Source: Opitutia bacterium (lineage in GTDB: Bacteria > Verrucomicrobiota > Verrucomicrobiae > Opitutales > Opitutaceae). Taken from it: a stretch of DNA of 30,502 bases. Below, piece by piece: positions 1 to 11,040 of the stretch. Position 1 is the stretch's first letter. Every line of letters begins with the position of its first letter. The notes below the pieces were generated by a model. That model worked only from the letters and a program-made list of their open reading frames with translations. It had not been told where the DNA came from and did not search any database. A program made the position numbers and the translations under genes. The stretch is taken from NCBI GenBank assembly GCA_947442255.1, contig CANEVO010000047.1, forward strand, positions 1 to 30,502, read 5' to 3'.

Positions 1-786
1 GGCATAGGTGAGCGCGAGATAGATCGTGAAAGTCGTGTTCTTCTGCCCGAGCGCCTGGCTCGCCTCGCGCTGAAACTCGCGGCCGCCGATTAGCCGGCCA
101 AGCCCGAAACTGACCGCGCACACGAGGAGTGAGACGATGACAATCTGCACCACAGTCCGATGGGGAAGATCGGACTGGCTGCGGAGGAAGTCGGAGGTGT
201 TCGCCGTCACGAGGAAGAGCGTGAAGACCCAGAGCCCGAAGGAACCGTTGGCAAAGCGGCGCGGCCACTCTGCCGCGGCAGGATGGATGGCGCGGACGAC
301 CCGCGCCGCGAGCATCGGGAGAAAGACCACGACGGCCATCGTCCCGAGCACCTGCGTGAAACCCGTGGGACTGGCCCGGCCGAGCACGAGAGGCAGCAGG
401 AACGGGAGCAGGGCGGAGATGACAACATTCGTCAGAAGAAACGCGGCCACGACGTAGTCCACCCGTCCGCGCAGGAAGCCGATGATCACGGGCGCGGCGA
501 TCGCAGTGGGCGTGATGCCGCAGAAGAACGCGGCGAGGGCGACATCCCGTCCGCCGACGAGCCAGCCGACCGCCCAGCCGGCGAAGCCCATCGCGATGTT
601 GGTGCCGAGCAGGATGAAGTGGCTGCGGTGCAGCGCCTCCCGCGACATCTGGGTCTGCAGAAAGACGAGGAAGAGCATCGTCATCACCAGCCAGCGAATC
701 GCACCCGACGCCGCATGCGCCTGCGGCAGCAACACGCCGAGGAGAATCGCGGCGAGGATGGCTGAGGTGCGGGCTAAACCTTTCAC
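1..786 (-). CDS. Bile acid:sodium symporter (SBF/BASS) family protein, C-terminus beyond window
   Basis: The reverse strand is open from a GTG at 786 to the window edge, giving 262 residues without a stop. The product is very hydrophobic. It begins MKGLARTSAILAAILLGVLL and continues with several membrane segments broken by short polar loops. The segment ITPTAIAAPVIIGFL near residue 90 and the late GQKNTTFTIYLALTYA are typical of the SBF/BASS sodium-coupled organic-anion carriers, which have about 10 membrane helices and 300 or more residues. About 50-80 residues are therefore missing beyond position 1. The substrate cannot be told; pantoate, keto acids or bile-acid-like anions are all known in the family, and the related ACR3 arsenite carriers are less likely. 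An in-frame TTG at 828 is an alternative start, and neither has a clear ribosome binding site. It lies 69 bp downstream of metH on the same strand, so co-transcription is possible. Confidence 0.82.
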   Translation of the reverse strand, partial: MKGLARTSAILAAILLGVLLPQAHAASGAIRWLVMTMLFLVFLQTQMSREALHRSHFILLGTNIAMGFAGWAVGWLVGGRDVALAAFFCGITPTAIAAPVIIGFLRGRVDYVVAAFLLTNVVISALLPFLLPLVLGRASPTGFTQVLGTMAVVVFLPMLAARVVRAIHPAAAEWPRRFANGSFGLWVFTLFLVTANTSDFLRSQSDLPHRTVVQIVIVSLLVCAVSFGLGRLIGGREFQREASQALGQKNTTFTIYLALTYA

Positions 787-855
787 GGGACCGGAGGCTC
801 CGGCTCCGTCGCGGCGGGTGCAACTCAATGCTGGCCGTGCGATTCAATCGCGCGG

Positions 856-3648
<2,793 letters not shown>

Positions 3649-3720
3649 CAAACGAAACAGGGGATCAGTTCGCGGGAGAGCCTAGCCCGGATATTTTACG
3701 GTAACCATGACAAGATCCCA

Positions 3721-3807
3721 CACGCGATCGCAGGCGCTAAGAGTGGCGCCGGTCTTTGGCCGGCGTCCCGCCAGTCGGAGACTGGCGCTACGGGCTGCGA
3801 TCGCGTG
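3721..3807. repeat. REP-like bipartite palindrome (family E) between the metH genes
   Basis: A perfect 13-bp inverted repeat (cacgcgatcgcag at 3721-3733, ctgcgatcgcgtg at 3795-3807) encloses two smaller hairpins, gccgg/ccggc and gccagt-cggag-actggc. This outer stem with inner hairpins resembles bacterial interspersed mosaic or REP elements. It lies downstream of the homocysteine-domain gene and upstream of the next metH start. It could end or attenuate the upstream transcript, which is inference. Confidence 0.8.
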
Positions 3808-3872
3808 CGCGGGCCGTGAAATTTCCGGGCTAGCTCCGGCATGGCTGAGACGATCTGAAGAAGCGGCTTCGG

Positions 3873-3940
3873 TGGAGGGCTGAGCTCCGTCGAGGCCGAA
3901 GGAACCCAAGGCAACGGCCTCGGCGTAACTCGGCCCTCCA
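3873..3940. repeat. Dispersed palindromic repeat, family A, copy 1
   Basis: Two 25-bp arms (3873-3897 and 3916-3940) are reverse complements with four mismatches and are separated by 18 bp; the outer ends are tggagggc and cggccctcca. A second copy with nearly the same arms lies at 10222-10291. The element ends 23 bp from the stop of the homocysteine-domain gene, so it would form a hairpin just after that reading frame. Confidence 0.87.
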
Positions 3941-3962
3941 GGAGGTGAAGACGGAAGCAGGT

Positions 3963-5033
3963 TCATGCGACCAGCAACGGCTCGAGGCCGCTGAGCCGCA
4001 TGGCCGTCACCGGCGCCGGAATCTTTCGCTGAGGCAGGGAGCGGACGGCGGCGGCAATGGCGGCGATGTGGGCGGGCGTCGATCCGCAGCAGCCACCGAC
4101 TAGGTTCAACCAGCCGTTGGCCGCGAATTCGCCGAGGACCCCGGCCATGTCCGCGGGCGTCTCGTCGTACCCTCCGAACGCGTTCGGCAGGCCGGCATTC
4201 GGATAGCACGAGACGTAGCAGTTCGCGATTCGCGAGAGCTCCTCCACGTACGGCCGCATGGCCGCGCCGCCAAGGGCGCAGTTGATCCCGACGGAGAACG
4301 GCCGGGCGTGGGAGATGCTGTGGTAGAAGGCGCCGATGGTCTGGCCCGAGAGCGTGCGGCCGGAGGCATCGGTGATGGTCACGCTGATCATCAGCGGCAC
4401 CCGGGTGCCGCGCTCGGCGAACACGTTCTCCGCGGCAAAGAGTGCGGCCTTGGCGTTCAGGGTGTCGAAGATCGTCTCGATCAGCAGCGTGTCGACGCCG
4501 CCGTCGAGGAGCGCGCGAATCTGCTCCGTGTAGGCGGCGATGACCTGGTCCCAGGTGGCGGCGCGGTAGTCGGGCCGGTTGACATCGGGCGAGAGCGAGA
4601 GGGTGCGATTGAGCGGGCCGACCGCGCCGGCGACGAAGCAGCGTCGTCCCGGTGTGGCGGCCTCCGCGCGCCGGGCGGCGCGGCAGGCGCACGCGACGGC
4701 CGCGAGGTTGAGGTCGGTGACGATCGACCCGAGGTGGTAGTCTGCCTGCGCGATCGAGGTGGAGCTGAAGGTGTTCGTTTCGACTAGGTCGGCCCCGGCG
4801 GCGAAGTAGTCCGCGTGGATTTGCTCGATGATGTACGGGCGCGTCAGGCTGAGGAGATCGTTGTTGCCCTGGAGATCGTTCGCATGGTCCTGAAAGCGCG
4901 CGCCGCGGAAGTCCGCTTCCTTCAGGCCGAAGGTCTGGATCATCGAGCCCATGGCGCCGTCGAGGATGACAATCCGGGAGGCAAACAGGGCTTCGAGCGC
5001 AGCGGCGGGGGGCGTGGACGGGGCGTTCGACAT
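3963..5033 (-). CDS. metH: Methionine synthase homocysteine-binding module (split MetH, N-terminal part)
   Basis: This 356-residue protein is a stand-alone homocysteine S-methyltransferase barrel. It begins with the typical ILDGAMGSMIQ (residues 22-33), followed by ETNTFSSTSIAQADY. The three zinc/thiolate ligands are present as Cys252 (GINCALGG) and Cys315-Cys316 (GGCCGSTP), five residues later than their E. coli MetH counterparts. It should bind and activate homocysteine for methylation by the methylcobalamin carried on the neighbouring metH product. It ends in LSGLEPLLVA, which in single-chain MetH lies immediately before the folate-domain GERTN motif, so the genes divide exactly at the interdomain linker. 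A betaine- or S-methylmethionine-dependent enzyme is less likely given the adjacent remainder of MetH. The start at 5033 is an ATG without a visible Shine-Dalgarno sequence. Confidence 0.95.
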   Translation of the reverse strand: MSNAPSTPPAAALEALFASRIVILDGAMGSMIQTFGLKEADFRGARFQDHANDLQGNNDLLSLTRPYIIEQIHADYFAAGADLVETNTFSSTSIAQADYHLGSIVTDLNLAAVACACRAARRAEAATPGRRCFVAGAVGPLNRTLSLSPDVNRPDYRAATWDQVIAAYTEQIRALLDGGVDTLLIETIFDTLNAKAALFAAENVFAERGTRVPLMISVTITDASGRTLSGQTIGAFYHSISHARPFSVGINCALGGAAMRPYVEELSRIANCYVSCYPNAGLPNAFGGYDETPADMAGVLGEFAANGWLNLVGGCCGSTPAHIAAIAAAVRSLPQRKIPAPVTAMRLSGLEPLLVA

Positions 5034-5149
5034 GGCGGTCCGAAGCTAGGTGGCCAGCCCCCTTTGGCAAGTTACATATCGACGCATCGGCATTCGTTGA
5101 TGCGTATGCTTCAGATAGGACTTGCCGCGGGCGCTCCGGGGCGGTGCGC
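5034..5149. promoter_or_regulatory. Divergent intergenic region between metH and the receptor gene
   Basis: This stretch must hold the metH promoter on the minus strand and the start of the receptor leader on the plus strand. The one clear structure is a hairpin with a perfect 7-bp stem, acgcatc (5082-5088) and gatgcgt (5099-5105). I could not place -35/-10 boxes with confidence on either strand, and I saw no SAM or SAH riboswitch motif facing metH. Confidence 0.4.
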
Positions 5150-5250
5150 TGCGCAGGTCACTGTTCTTTGTTTCTTCCGGATCGTTGGGAAGGCCGTTGG
5201 AACCGGCCACAGTTGCGCTGCGGTAACGCATCACAGACCCGTACCCGGCC
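5150..5250 (+). promoter_or_regulatory. Cobalamin riboswitch-like leader
   Basis: The plus strand reads gttgggaaggccgttggaac followed by cggccacagttgcgctgcgg and taac. This matches the conserved core of cobalamin riboswitches: GGGAA, then a GGTG/AATCC-like stem loop, then a CnGnnGCGCnGCnGTAA block. The 3' part cacagacccgtacccggcc fits the closing AG-C-ACC-GCC segment, and gcgcaggtc near 5152 may be its 5' partner. The helices between the core and the 3' segment are very short, so this would be a compact variant, and one base of the GGTG/AATCC loop seems to be missing. It reads toward the BtuB-like receptor, the usual target of such switches. It was recognised by eye and not by a covariance search. 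Confidence 0.68.
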
Positions 5251-5555
5251 GTTTCGCGGCGGGGGCAAAGCCAATCTCTGACTCCGGTCGGGGGTGAAGG
5301 CACGGGCGAGGAGGCGCGTGGCGCGGGCGAACCCCTGGTGGGCCGTCCGCGCGGCGGGCGAGATATGCGGAGTCCGAACACCAACCCCGGGATGCTCACG
5401 CGTCTGGCCGGCCTCGCCTTCGGGTGGGGCCGGTCCGCCGCGAAAACTTCATCGCCAAAATGAAGCGTGAGAGTGGCGCCCCGATTTCGTGGTCCTGCTC
5501 TTTTCGCCGCCTGCCTGAGGCGCGGTTCGCCGCGTCCTGCCTGATCCTGACCACC
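5251..5555 (+). promoter_or_regulatory. Long untranslated leader between the riboswitch and the receptor start
   Basis: About 305 bp separate the riboswitch core from the chosen receptor start. An in-frame GTG at 5424 would add 44 residues (MGPVRRENFIAK...). These lack signal-peptide character and would push the real export signal inside the chain, so I treat the stretch as untranslated. It contains a short hairpin, cttcat (5447-5452) with atgaag (5460-5465). I see no U-rich terminator, so the switch is more likely to act on translation or through Rho, which is inference. Confidence 0.4.
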
Positions 5556-7418
5556 ATGAAATCATCTCTTCCCGTCCTGCGCTCCCGCGCGGGCCTGCTG
5601 GCCGTGTCCCTCGCGCTCGGCTCTACGTTCTCCTCTGCCTTCGGCGCCCCGGCGCCGGTTCGGCTCGAACCGCTCACGACGTCCGCGACCCGGACGCCGG
5701 CGGCGCCGGAGACCCTCGGTTCGGTCGTCGACGTCATCTCGACGGAGAACCTGGCCCGCCGTCAGATCAGTTCGCTTGCGGCGGCGCTGGGAGGGGCTCC
5801 CGGCAGCCCGTTGTTCACCTCGGGAGCCCGCGGTGGCCTGACCTCCCTTTTCCTGCGGGGTGCCAACTCGAACCAGGCGCTGTTCGTGGTCGACGGCATC
5901 CGCATCAACGATCCGAATACCGACTACGGCGTCTTCCTCGGCGGCGCCTGTGTCAGTGCGTGTGACAGTCTCGAGGTGGCCCATGGGCCGCAGGGCACGC
6001 TCTACGGCGGCGAGGCCGTGGGCGGCGTCATCCTCCTGCACTCGCAACGGGGCGAAGGCGCCCCGTCCGGCCGTGTCGTGTTGGAAGGGGGCAGCTTCGG
6101 AACCTGGCAGGGGAGCGTGAGCAGCCAGGGACAGCGCGGCCCGAGCGCCTGGAATTTCGCGCTCCAGGGCGGGCACACGGACAATGCGCGCGCGAACAAC
6201 GGCTTTGATTCCACCAACCTGACCCTGCGTCTCGACGGGACGCTCGACGAACGCGTCGCGGTCGGGACGACCCTCCGCTGGTTTCATGGCACGTATGGGT
6301 CGCCGGGGACGCGGTTCACGAACGATCCCGACAATGTCGAGGGCGAGGACAACGTACTGGTGACGACGTTTGCGGAGCTGACATTTCGGCCGCACTGGAC
6401 GGCGCGAGTGTCGCTCGGCGGACAGGATCGCCGTTACACGGCGGTGAGCCCGCGGGCGGGCCGCAGCACCGACTACACGCTGGTGCGGAATCGCCGCGCA
6501 GTGATCGACGGCCAGGCCACCTACACGAGGTTTGAGCGCCACCGGGTCACGGCCGGCGTGATGGCGGAGGCGGCGCACACGCGGAATACCGGGTTCGGCA
6601 GCATCAACAAACAGCAGCGGCTCGGGGCGATCTTTGCGCAGGACGAGTGGTCGCCGCGCGAGGATCTGTTTCTGACGGCGGGGCTGCGCAACGACGACTT
6701 CGACACCTTCGGTCGGGCCACGACGGGCCGGTTGACGGCGGCCTGGCTGGCGCGGCCGGCGCTGAAGGTGCGGGCGAGTTTCAGCACGGCGTTTCGGTCG
6801 CCGAGCTTTCTCGATCTCTATGGGCAGAGCGCCTTCTACGTGGGCAATCCGAACCTGCGGCCCGAGCGGGCGCGCGGCTGGGATGCGGGGCTCGACTATT
6901 ATCTGGCCGCCGGCCGGGGAACGATCAGTGCGACGTGGTTCGACACCGCGCTGACCAACCTGATCGCCAGTACGCCGAATTTCCGGAGCGTGGAGAATAT
7001 CCAGCGGGCGCGCACCCGGGGACTCGAGTTCTCCACGCAAGTGACGCTGCCTTCGGCGATCGAGGCGCGCGTGGGCTTCACTTACCTTGAGGCAGATAAT
7101 CTCACAAGCGGGCGCCGGCTGCTGCGTCGGCCGCGGCAGTCGGCGAGCCTCGATCTGCTGCGCGAGTTCGGTGGCGGGGTGCTTGCCGGGGTGGGTGTCA
7201 CGGTGGCCGCCCATCGTCGCGACGTGCACGCGCAGACGTTCGCGCAGATCGATGCGGAGGATTACAGCGTCGTCCGGCTGCATGCCACGTGGCAGGTGTC
7301 GCCGCGACTCGCGGTGAAGGCGCGGATCGAGAACCTGCTCGATGAGCGCTACGAGGAAGTGAACGGTTATCCGGCGCTCGGGGCCGCGGCGTTTGGGGGC
7401 GTCGAGTGGAAGTTTTGA
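5556..7418 (+). CDS. TonB-dependent outer-membrane receptor, BtuB-like (probable vitamin B12 uptake)
   Basis: This 620-residue protein is close in length to E. coli BtuB (614). A signal peptide (MKSSLPVLRSRAGLLAVSLA to about residue 29) precedes a TonB-box/plug region: LTTSATRTPAAPETLGSVV, then FLRGANSNQALFVVDGIRIN and the plug motif GPQGTLYGGEAVGGVI. The rest alternates in the way expected of a 22-strand barrel, with the late FRSPSFLDLYGQSAF and NPNLRPERARGWD segments, and it ends in phenylalanine as outer-membrane barrels usually do. ATG 5556 is chosen because it places the signal peptide at the N-terminus. A pair of cysteines (GGACVSACD) in the plug may form a disulfide. The upstream cobalamin-riboswitch-like leader and the divergent B12-dependent methionine synthase point to cobalamin as the ligand. 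A siderophore or other ligand cannot be excluded from sequence alone. No BtuCDF genes are visible here. Confidence 0.85.
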   Translation: MKSSLPVLRSRAGLLAVSLALGSTFSSAFGAPAPVRLEPLTTSATRTPAAPETLGSVVDVISTENLARRQISSLAAALGGAPGSPLFTSGARGGLTSLFLRGANSNQALFVVDGIRINDPNTDYGVFLGGACVSACDSLEVAHGPQGTLYGGEAVGGVILLHSQRGEGAPSGRVVLEGGSFGTWQGSVSSQGQRGPSAWNFALQGGHTDNARANNGFDSTNLTLRLDGTLDERVAVGTTLRWFHGTYGSPGTRFTNDPDNVEGEDNVLVTTFAELTFRPHWTARVSLGGQDRRYTAVSPRAGRSTDYTLVRNRRAVIDGQATYTRFERHRVTAGVMAEAAHTRNTGFGSINKQQRLGAIFAQDEWSPREDLFLTAGLRNDDFDTFGRATTGRLTAAWLARPALKVRASFSTAFRSPSFLDLYGQSAFYVGNPNLRPERARGWDAGLDYYLAAGRGTISATWFDTALTNLIASTPNFRSVENIQRARTRGLEFSTQVTLPSAIEARVGFTYLEADNLTSGRRLLRRPRQSASLDLLREFGGGVLAGVGVTVAAHRRDVHAQTFAQIDAEDYSVVRLHATWQVSPRLAVKARIENLLDERYEEVNGYPALGAAAFGGVEWKF

Positions 7419-7442
7419 GGCGGATTAAGAAATGCCGCAGCC

Positions 7443-7501
7443 GGGCGTGGACGAGCCACGCCCCTACACGCATTTTGTAGGGGCGTGCCTTGTGCGCGCC
7501 C
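7443..7501. repeat. Dispersed palindromic repeat, family B, copy 1
   Basis: Arms 7443-7467 (gggcgtggacgagccacgcc continuing cctac) and 7477-7501 are reverse complements with four mismatches in 25, with a 9-bp loop. The element starts 25 bp after the receptor stop and is preceded by ttaagaaatgccg. Copy 2 is at 18021-18078 and a remnant is at 25828-25859. Lying between two convergent genes, it could serve as a bidirectional transcript end. Confidence 0.88.
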
Positions 7502-7566
7502 ACGACGTCTTGTCGGAAACAATTTAACTTAAACGACCCATGCCACCGCCAAGGCGCGCCCGCGCC

Positions 7567-10179
7567 TTACTTGAACATCGGATCGTTCGGGTTCCCGGCG
7601 CTGAGGATGTAGGCCACCAGGTCGCGCAGTTCGTCGGAATTGAGGCTGTTAATCAGGCCCGGGGGCATCATCGAGGTCGCAAAGGGCTGCCGCGACTTGA
7701 TGTCGGCGAGCATGATTCGCTGCTGGTCGTCGGGCACGAGCGGGTTGGTCAGGAGCACGAGGCCGTTGTTCTCGGCGGCGACCACGCGGCCGACGACGAT
7801 CGTGCCGTCGTTCTTCTCGAACTGCTCGCTGCCGTACTGGTCGCTGATCACCGCGGACGGGCTGATGATGTTCTCCAGGAGATCGCGAATACTGTACCGC
7901 CGGCCGGCGGCGTTGATGTCGGGCCCGATGGCGGCGATGCCCTCGTTGTTGAAGCGGTGGCAGAGCGTGCAGGCGGCGGCGTTGAACATCGCGCGGCCTT
8001 GCGCGTGGTTGCGCCCGCGCAGGTTGCCTTCGACCAGCGAGGTGGCCTCGGTGAGCGTATAGGCGCGGCCGGGGCCCTTGGGCGCGACGGTATTGGGCAT
8101 CTTCAGCCCCTCGGTGATCTTGGAGAGTCCATCGAGCGTGGAGCGCTCGGCGGCGTCCGGGACGAGGGCGAGCGCCTCGGTCCGGATGTTCTTCATGAAA
8201 CCGCCGAAGCTCGCGCCGCCGCGCCAGCCGGCGGTGCGGGGGAACCAGGCGAAATAATCCTTCCGCAGTTGCGGCGTCCAACCGGCGGTCGCGTTGCGCA
8301 ATGAGTAAGCCAGCGCGATCTGCTGGCGATCCGGACGCGTTACGCCGGCGCCATGGGCCGCGGGGCCGTAGCGATCGTTGCGGGCGAGCAGGGACTCGGA
8401 GGGATATTCATCGGTGACGGCTTCGGCGACCGACAGCAGCGGGAGGGTCTTCGCGACAACCGTCGGCGACTCGAGATAGATCAGGAGGGCGGCGAGTTCG
8501 CGTGTCACCAGCGGGTCGGCGTGCGGGTACAGCGGTTCGAGTTTCGCGGCGACGCCGGCGGTGATCTCCGGGGCGGGCCGGCCGAGCCGCGTGAAGGCGA
8601 GTTGCCAGGCCCGGAGCAACGGGAGCCGGAGTTCCGCGGGGAGCCGGTTGAAATCCATCCGGCCGAGCGCCTCGAGGAGTCGGGGCTGGTGCGATTTGTC
8701 GCCGACGCGGGCGAGGGCAATCAGCGCTTCGATCGACGCCTGCGGGAGCAACTCCGAGAGCGCGCGGTCGGCCCATTGATCGACGGGCTGGTTCTCCAGG
8801 ACGCGACGGGCGGCGAAGCGGACGAAGCGATCGGGGCTGGCGAGATGCGGCCAGGCGGTGTCGAGCGCCTTCGGCCCGCCGCCTGGGGTCGCGAGGGCTT
8901 CGAGGGAACGGCGCAGGACGGCGTCGGCATTGGGCGGCGGGACGGCGGCGGGCGCGGTGCTTTCGGTGCCGACATAGGTGATACGGTAGAGCGCGGACTG
9001 GGTGCGGCGGCCGCCGACGGCGAAGTACATGGCGCCGTCCTGCGGGTGGATCACGAGGTCGGTCAACGGCAGTGGCTTGCCGGAAACGAATTCCTCTTTC
9101 TCCGCGCGGAAGGTCGAGCCGTCAGGGATCAGATGGACCGCGTACATCGTGCCGTAGGTCCAGTCGTTCGCGAAGAACGCGCGCTGGTACTTGGCGGGAA
9201 ACTTGGACGTCGTGCCGAATGTCACGCCGGTCGGCGAGCCGGGCCCGATGTTCAGCGTGGCCGGCAGGCTGTCGGCATAATACGCGGGCCAGCGACCCGC
9301 GCCGCTGCGCCAGCCGAATTCGCCGCCGCCCACCGCATGGACGACCCGGGTGGGAACATACCACGGCGATCCCTGATCCCACTCCATGTCGGAGTCGTAG
9401 CTGAAGAGCTCGCCGTTCTGATCGTAGGCGATGTCGAAGGCGTTGCGGAAACCGATCGTGAGAATCTCGACGTTCTTGCCGTCGGGATCGATGCGGCCGA
9501 CATAGCCGCCGGGAGCCAGCAGACCGCGGGCATGGCCGCGGGCGTCCCACATCCGCGGGAGCAGATGGTCTTCGCCCCAGGCGACCGGTTGCGATTTTTC
9601 CCAGCGCTCGGGCAGCTTGGTGAAGTTGCCGTTCGCGAAGGTGATCGATTTTCCGTCGGGGCTGAGGACGAGCGCGTGGGTGCCGTGCTCGCCGGTGCCG
9701 CTCATCGGGCGGATCAGTTTGAGGTCGTCGAACTGATCGTCGCCGTCGGTGTCGCGCAGCCGCCACAGGCCGCGTTCGCGGCGCTCGTTGACCATCACAT
9801 AGAGGCTGTCGAAGGCATAGAGCAGGCCGTGCGCGCCGCCGATGTTGGCGGTGAGCAGTTCGACCTTGGTGCCGGTGGAGGTGCCGACGGGCGGAACCGT
9901 GATGCGGTAGAGTCCGCCGTATTGGTCGCCGGCGATGAGGCGTCCCTTGGGATCCACCGCGAGGCTCACCCACGAGCCCTGATCCTCACGCGGCACGGAG
10001 TAGAGCAACTCGACCTTGAAGCCGGGCAACACCTGCAACTCCGACGCTGCGGTCGCCGGCGGAGGCCCGGAGCGGAACGCCGACGTCGCCTGGCCGAAGG
10101 CAAGGGTCGCGGCGCCGAGCGCGAGGGCAAGTAGGACGGTCAGGGGCGGATGGCGGAGGACGGAAAAGGGAGATATCAT
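7567..10179 (-). CDS. PVC-type beta-propeller dehydrogenase-like protein with C-terminal heme c domain
   Basis: This 870-residue exported protein starts with a signal peptide (PLTVLLALALGAATLAFGQA). A soluble sugar-dehydrogenase-like propeller follows (about 45-400), with blocks such as GYVGRIDPDGKNVEIL, GFRNAFDIAYDQNGELF and a DGDD loop that could bind calcium. A helical HEAT-like region spans about 430-690. The C-terminal domain is the heme-binding module common in Planctomycetes and Verrucomicrobia, with Cys737-x-x-Cys740-His741 (CTLCH) and the downstream IGPDINAAGRRYSIRDLLENI. Family members are thought to oxidise sugars or related compounds in the periplasm and pass electrons to heme c; the substrate is unknown. 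The ATG at 10179 is set by the signal peptide and has no Shine-Dalgarno sequence. The DUF1080 gene lies just upstream on the same strand, 123 bp away, with repeat A2 between them. Confidence 0.9.
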   Translation of the reverse strand: MISPFSVLRHPPLTVLLALALGAATLAFGQATSAFRSGPPPATAASELQVLPGFKVELLYSVPREDQGSWVSLAVDPKGRLIAGDQYGGLYRITVPPVGTSTGTKVELLTANIGGAHGLLYAFDSLYVMVNERRERGLWRLRDTDGDDQFDDLKLIRPMSGTGEHGTHALVLSPDGKSITFANGNFTKLPERWEKSQPVAWGEDHLLPRMWDARGHARGLLAPGGYVGRIDPDGKNVEILTIGFRNAFDIAYDQNGELFSYDSDMEWDQGSPWYVPTRVVHAVGGGEFGWRSGAGRWPAYYADSLPATLNIGPGSPTGVTFGTTSKFPAKYQRAFFANDWTYGTMYAVHLIPDGSTFRAEKEEFVSGKPLPLTDLVIHPQDGAMYFAVGGRRTQSALYRITYVGTESTAPAAVPPPNADAVLRRSLEALATPGGGPKALDTAWPHLASPDRFVRFAARRVLENQPVDQWADRALSELLPQASIEALIALARVGDKSHQPRLLEALGRMDFNRLPAELRLPLLRAWQLAFTRLGRPAPEITAGVAAKLEPLYPHADPLVTRELAALLIYLESPTVVAKTLPLLSVAEAVTDEYPSESLLARNDRYGPAAHGAGVTRPDRQQIALAYSLRNATAGWTPQLRKDYFAWFPRTAGWRGGASFGGFMKNIRTEALALVPDAAERSTLDGLSKITEGLKMPNTVAPKGPGRAYTLTEATSLVEGNLRGRNHAQGRAMFNAAACTLCHRFNNEGIAAIGPDINAAGRRYSIRDLLENIISPSAVISDQYGSEQFEKNDGTIVVGRVVAAENNGLVLLTNPLVPDDQQRIMLADIKSRQPFATSMMPPGLINSLNSDELRDLVAYILSAGNPNDPMFK

Positions 10180-10221
10180 AGGTCGGGTGGGGTGGGGAAA
10201 CTTAGTCGGGAAAGAAATGAG

Positions 10222-10291
10222 TGGAGGGCCGAGCTCCGTCGAGGCCGTGATGGAACGTCGGAGGCCGGCCTTGACGGAACTCGGCCCTCCA
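10222..10291. repeat. Dispersed palindromic repeat, family A, copy 2
   Basis: Arms 10222-10246 and 10267-10291 are reverse complements with two mismatches in 25 and are separated by 20 bp. They have the same outer ends (tggagggccgag, ctcggccctcca) as copy 1 at 3873-3940. It lies directly after the DUF1080 stop and before the heme-protein start. Confidence 0.9.
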
Positions 10292-10302
10292 GAAGAAGGA
10301 GG

Positions 10303-11040
10303 TCAGGGCAGCACTTTGAGCCGGACGTTCTTAAACTGGATCGTCATGGGCGGGCCGGTGTGGAGCTGGAGCGCGAGCACGCCGGTGATGGCGGCCTTGC
10401 CGGCGTCGGTGTCGGTCACTTCGGCGGTGAGCGTGCCATTGAGGTAGTGGCGGAGATGATTTCCCTGCGCGATGATCGTGAACTCGTTCCACTCGCCAAC
10501 CCGGTAGGCGGCGACTAGGGCGGCGGCGGGAGTCGCGGGGCCGGCGGACTCAACGGTCGGCTTGCCGTCGGCGCCGGCGGGCAGGACGCGAATCTTCTGG
10601 CCCGGCTGCATGAGGATACCACGGCCTTTTTCCTCGTAGAGCATCCCAATGTACTTCCCGGCAAAATCCATGTCGGCCTGGTAGCCACCGACGACCCACG
10701 TGGCCGGATCGATCACGCGGCTGCGATATTGTATCCCGGAGTTGGCGGACTTCTGTTCGTTGTCGGCCACGAGTCGGAAGGAGGCGCGTAGTTCGAAGTC
10801 GCCCAGCTTTGCGCCCTGCCAGACGAGAAAAGTATTCGCGGTGAGCTTGTGGGTCGCGGTGGTCTGGCCGGTGAGGGCGCTGTCGCGCACGGACCAGAAG
10901 GCCGCATTGCCCTCCCAGCCCGCGAGGTCACGGCCGTTGAAGAGACTGCGGAAGCCGGTTTCGTCCGCGGCGGTGGCGGCGACTGGGCTGAGCAGCGAAC
11001 CAACGACCAACAGGACTGCGCGAAACAACGTGAATTTCAT
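10303..11040 (-). CDS. DUF1080 (3-keto-disaccharide hydrolase-like) exported protein
   Basis: This 245-residue protein has a signal peptide (MKFTLFRAVLLVVGSLLSPV...ATA) followed by one DUF1080 domain. The family's opening block FRSLFNGRDLAGWEG is clear, as are ELRASFRL and SGIQYRSRV in the middle and GNHLRHYLNGTLTAEVTD with LALQLHTGPPMTIQFKNVRL at the end. The fold is a concanavalin-like beta-sandwich. Characterised members hydrolyse 3-keto-glycosides or hydrate 2-hydroxy-3-keto-glucal intermediates, so a periplasmic role in keto-sugar breakdown is likely but unproven for this protein. ATG 11040 is preferred over an upstream in-frame start at 11079, since the extra residues precede an otherwise normal signal peptide. 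The neighbours (propeller dehydrogenases, Gfo/Idh, TIM barrels) fit sugar catabolism. Confidence 0.88.
   Translation of the reverse strand: MKFTLFRAVLLVVGSLLSPVAATAADETGFRSLFNGRDLAGWEGNAAFWSVRDSALTGQTTATHKLTANTFLVWQGAKLGDFELRASFRLVADNEQKSANSGIQYRSRVIDPATWVVGGYQADMDFAGKYIGMLYEEKGRGILMQPGQKIRVLPAGADGKPTVESAGPATPAAALVAAYRVGEWNEFTIIAQGNHLRHYLNGTLTAEVTDTDAGKAAITGVLALQLHTGPPMTIQFKNVRLKVLP

Noticed and set aside
3649..3962. Frameshift or sequencing error as the cause of the split metH
   Set aside because: The two parts are separated by more than 300 bp of non-coding repeats and each has its own start and stop at a domain boundary, which a simple frameshift would not give.
3682..5070. 462-residue minus-strand open frame overlapping the metH N-part
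   Set aside because: Its translation is Arg/Pro/His-rich and matches no family, whereas the overlapping frame 3963-5033 has all homocysteine-methyltransferase motifs. It is a high-GC shadow frame.
8353..10134. Long plus-strand open frame opposite the heme propeller gene
   Set aside because: The composition is Gly/Arg/Glu-rich without motifs; it is the antisense shadow of a protein with signal peptide, propeller and CxxCH.
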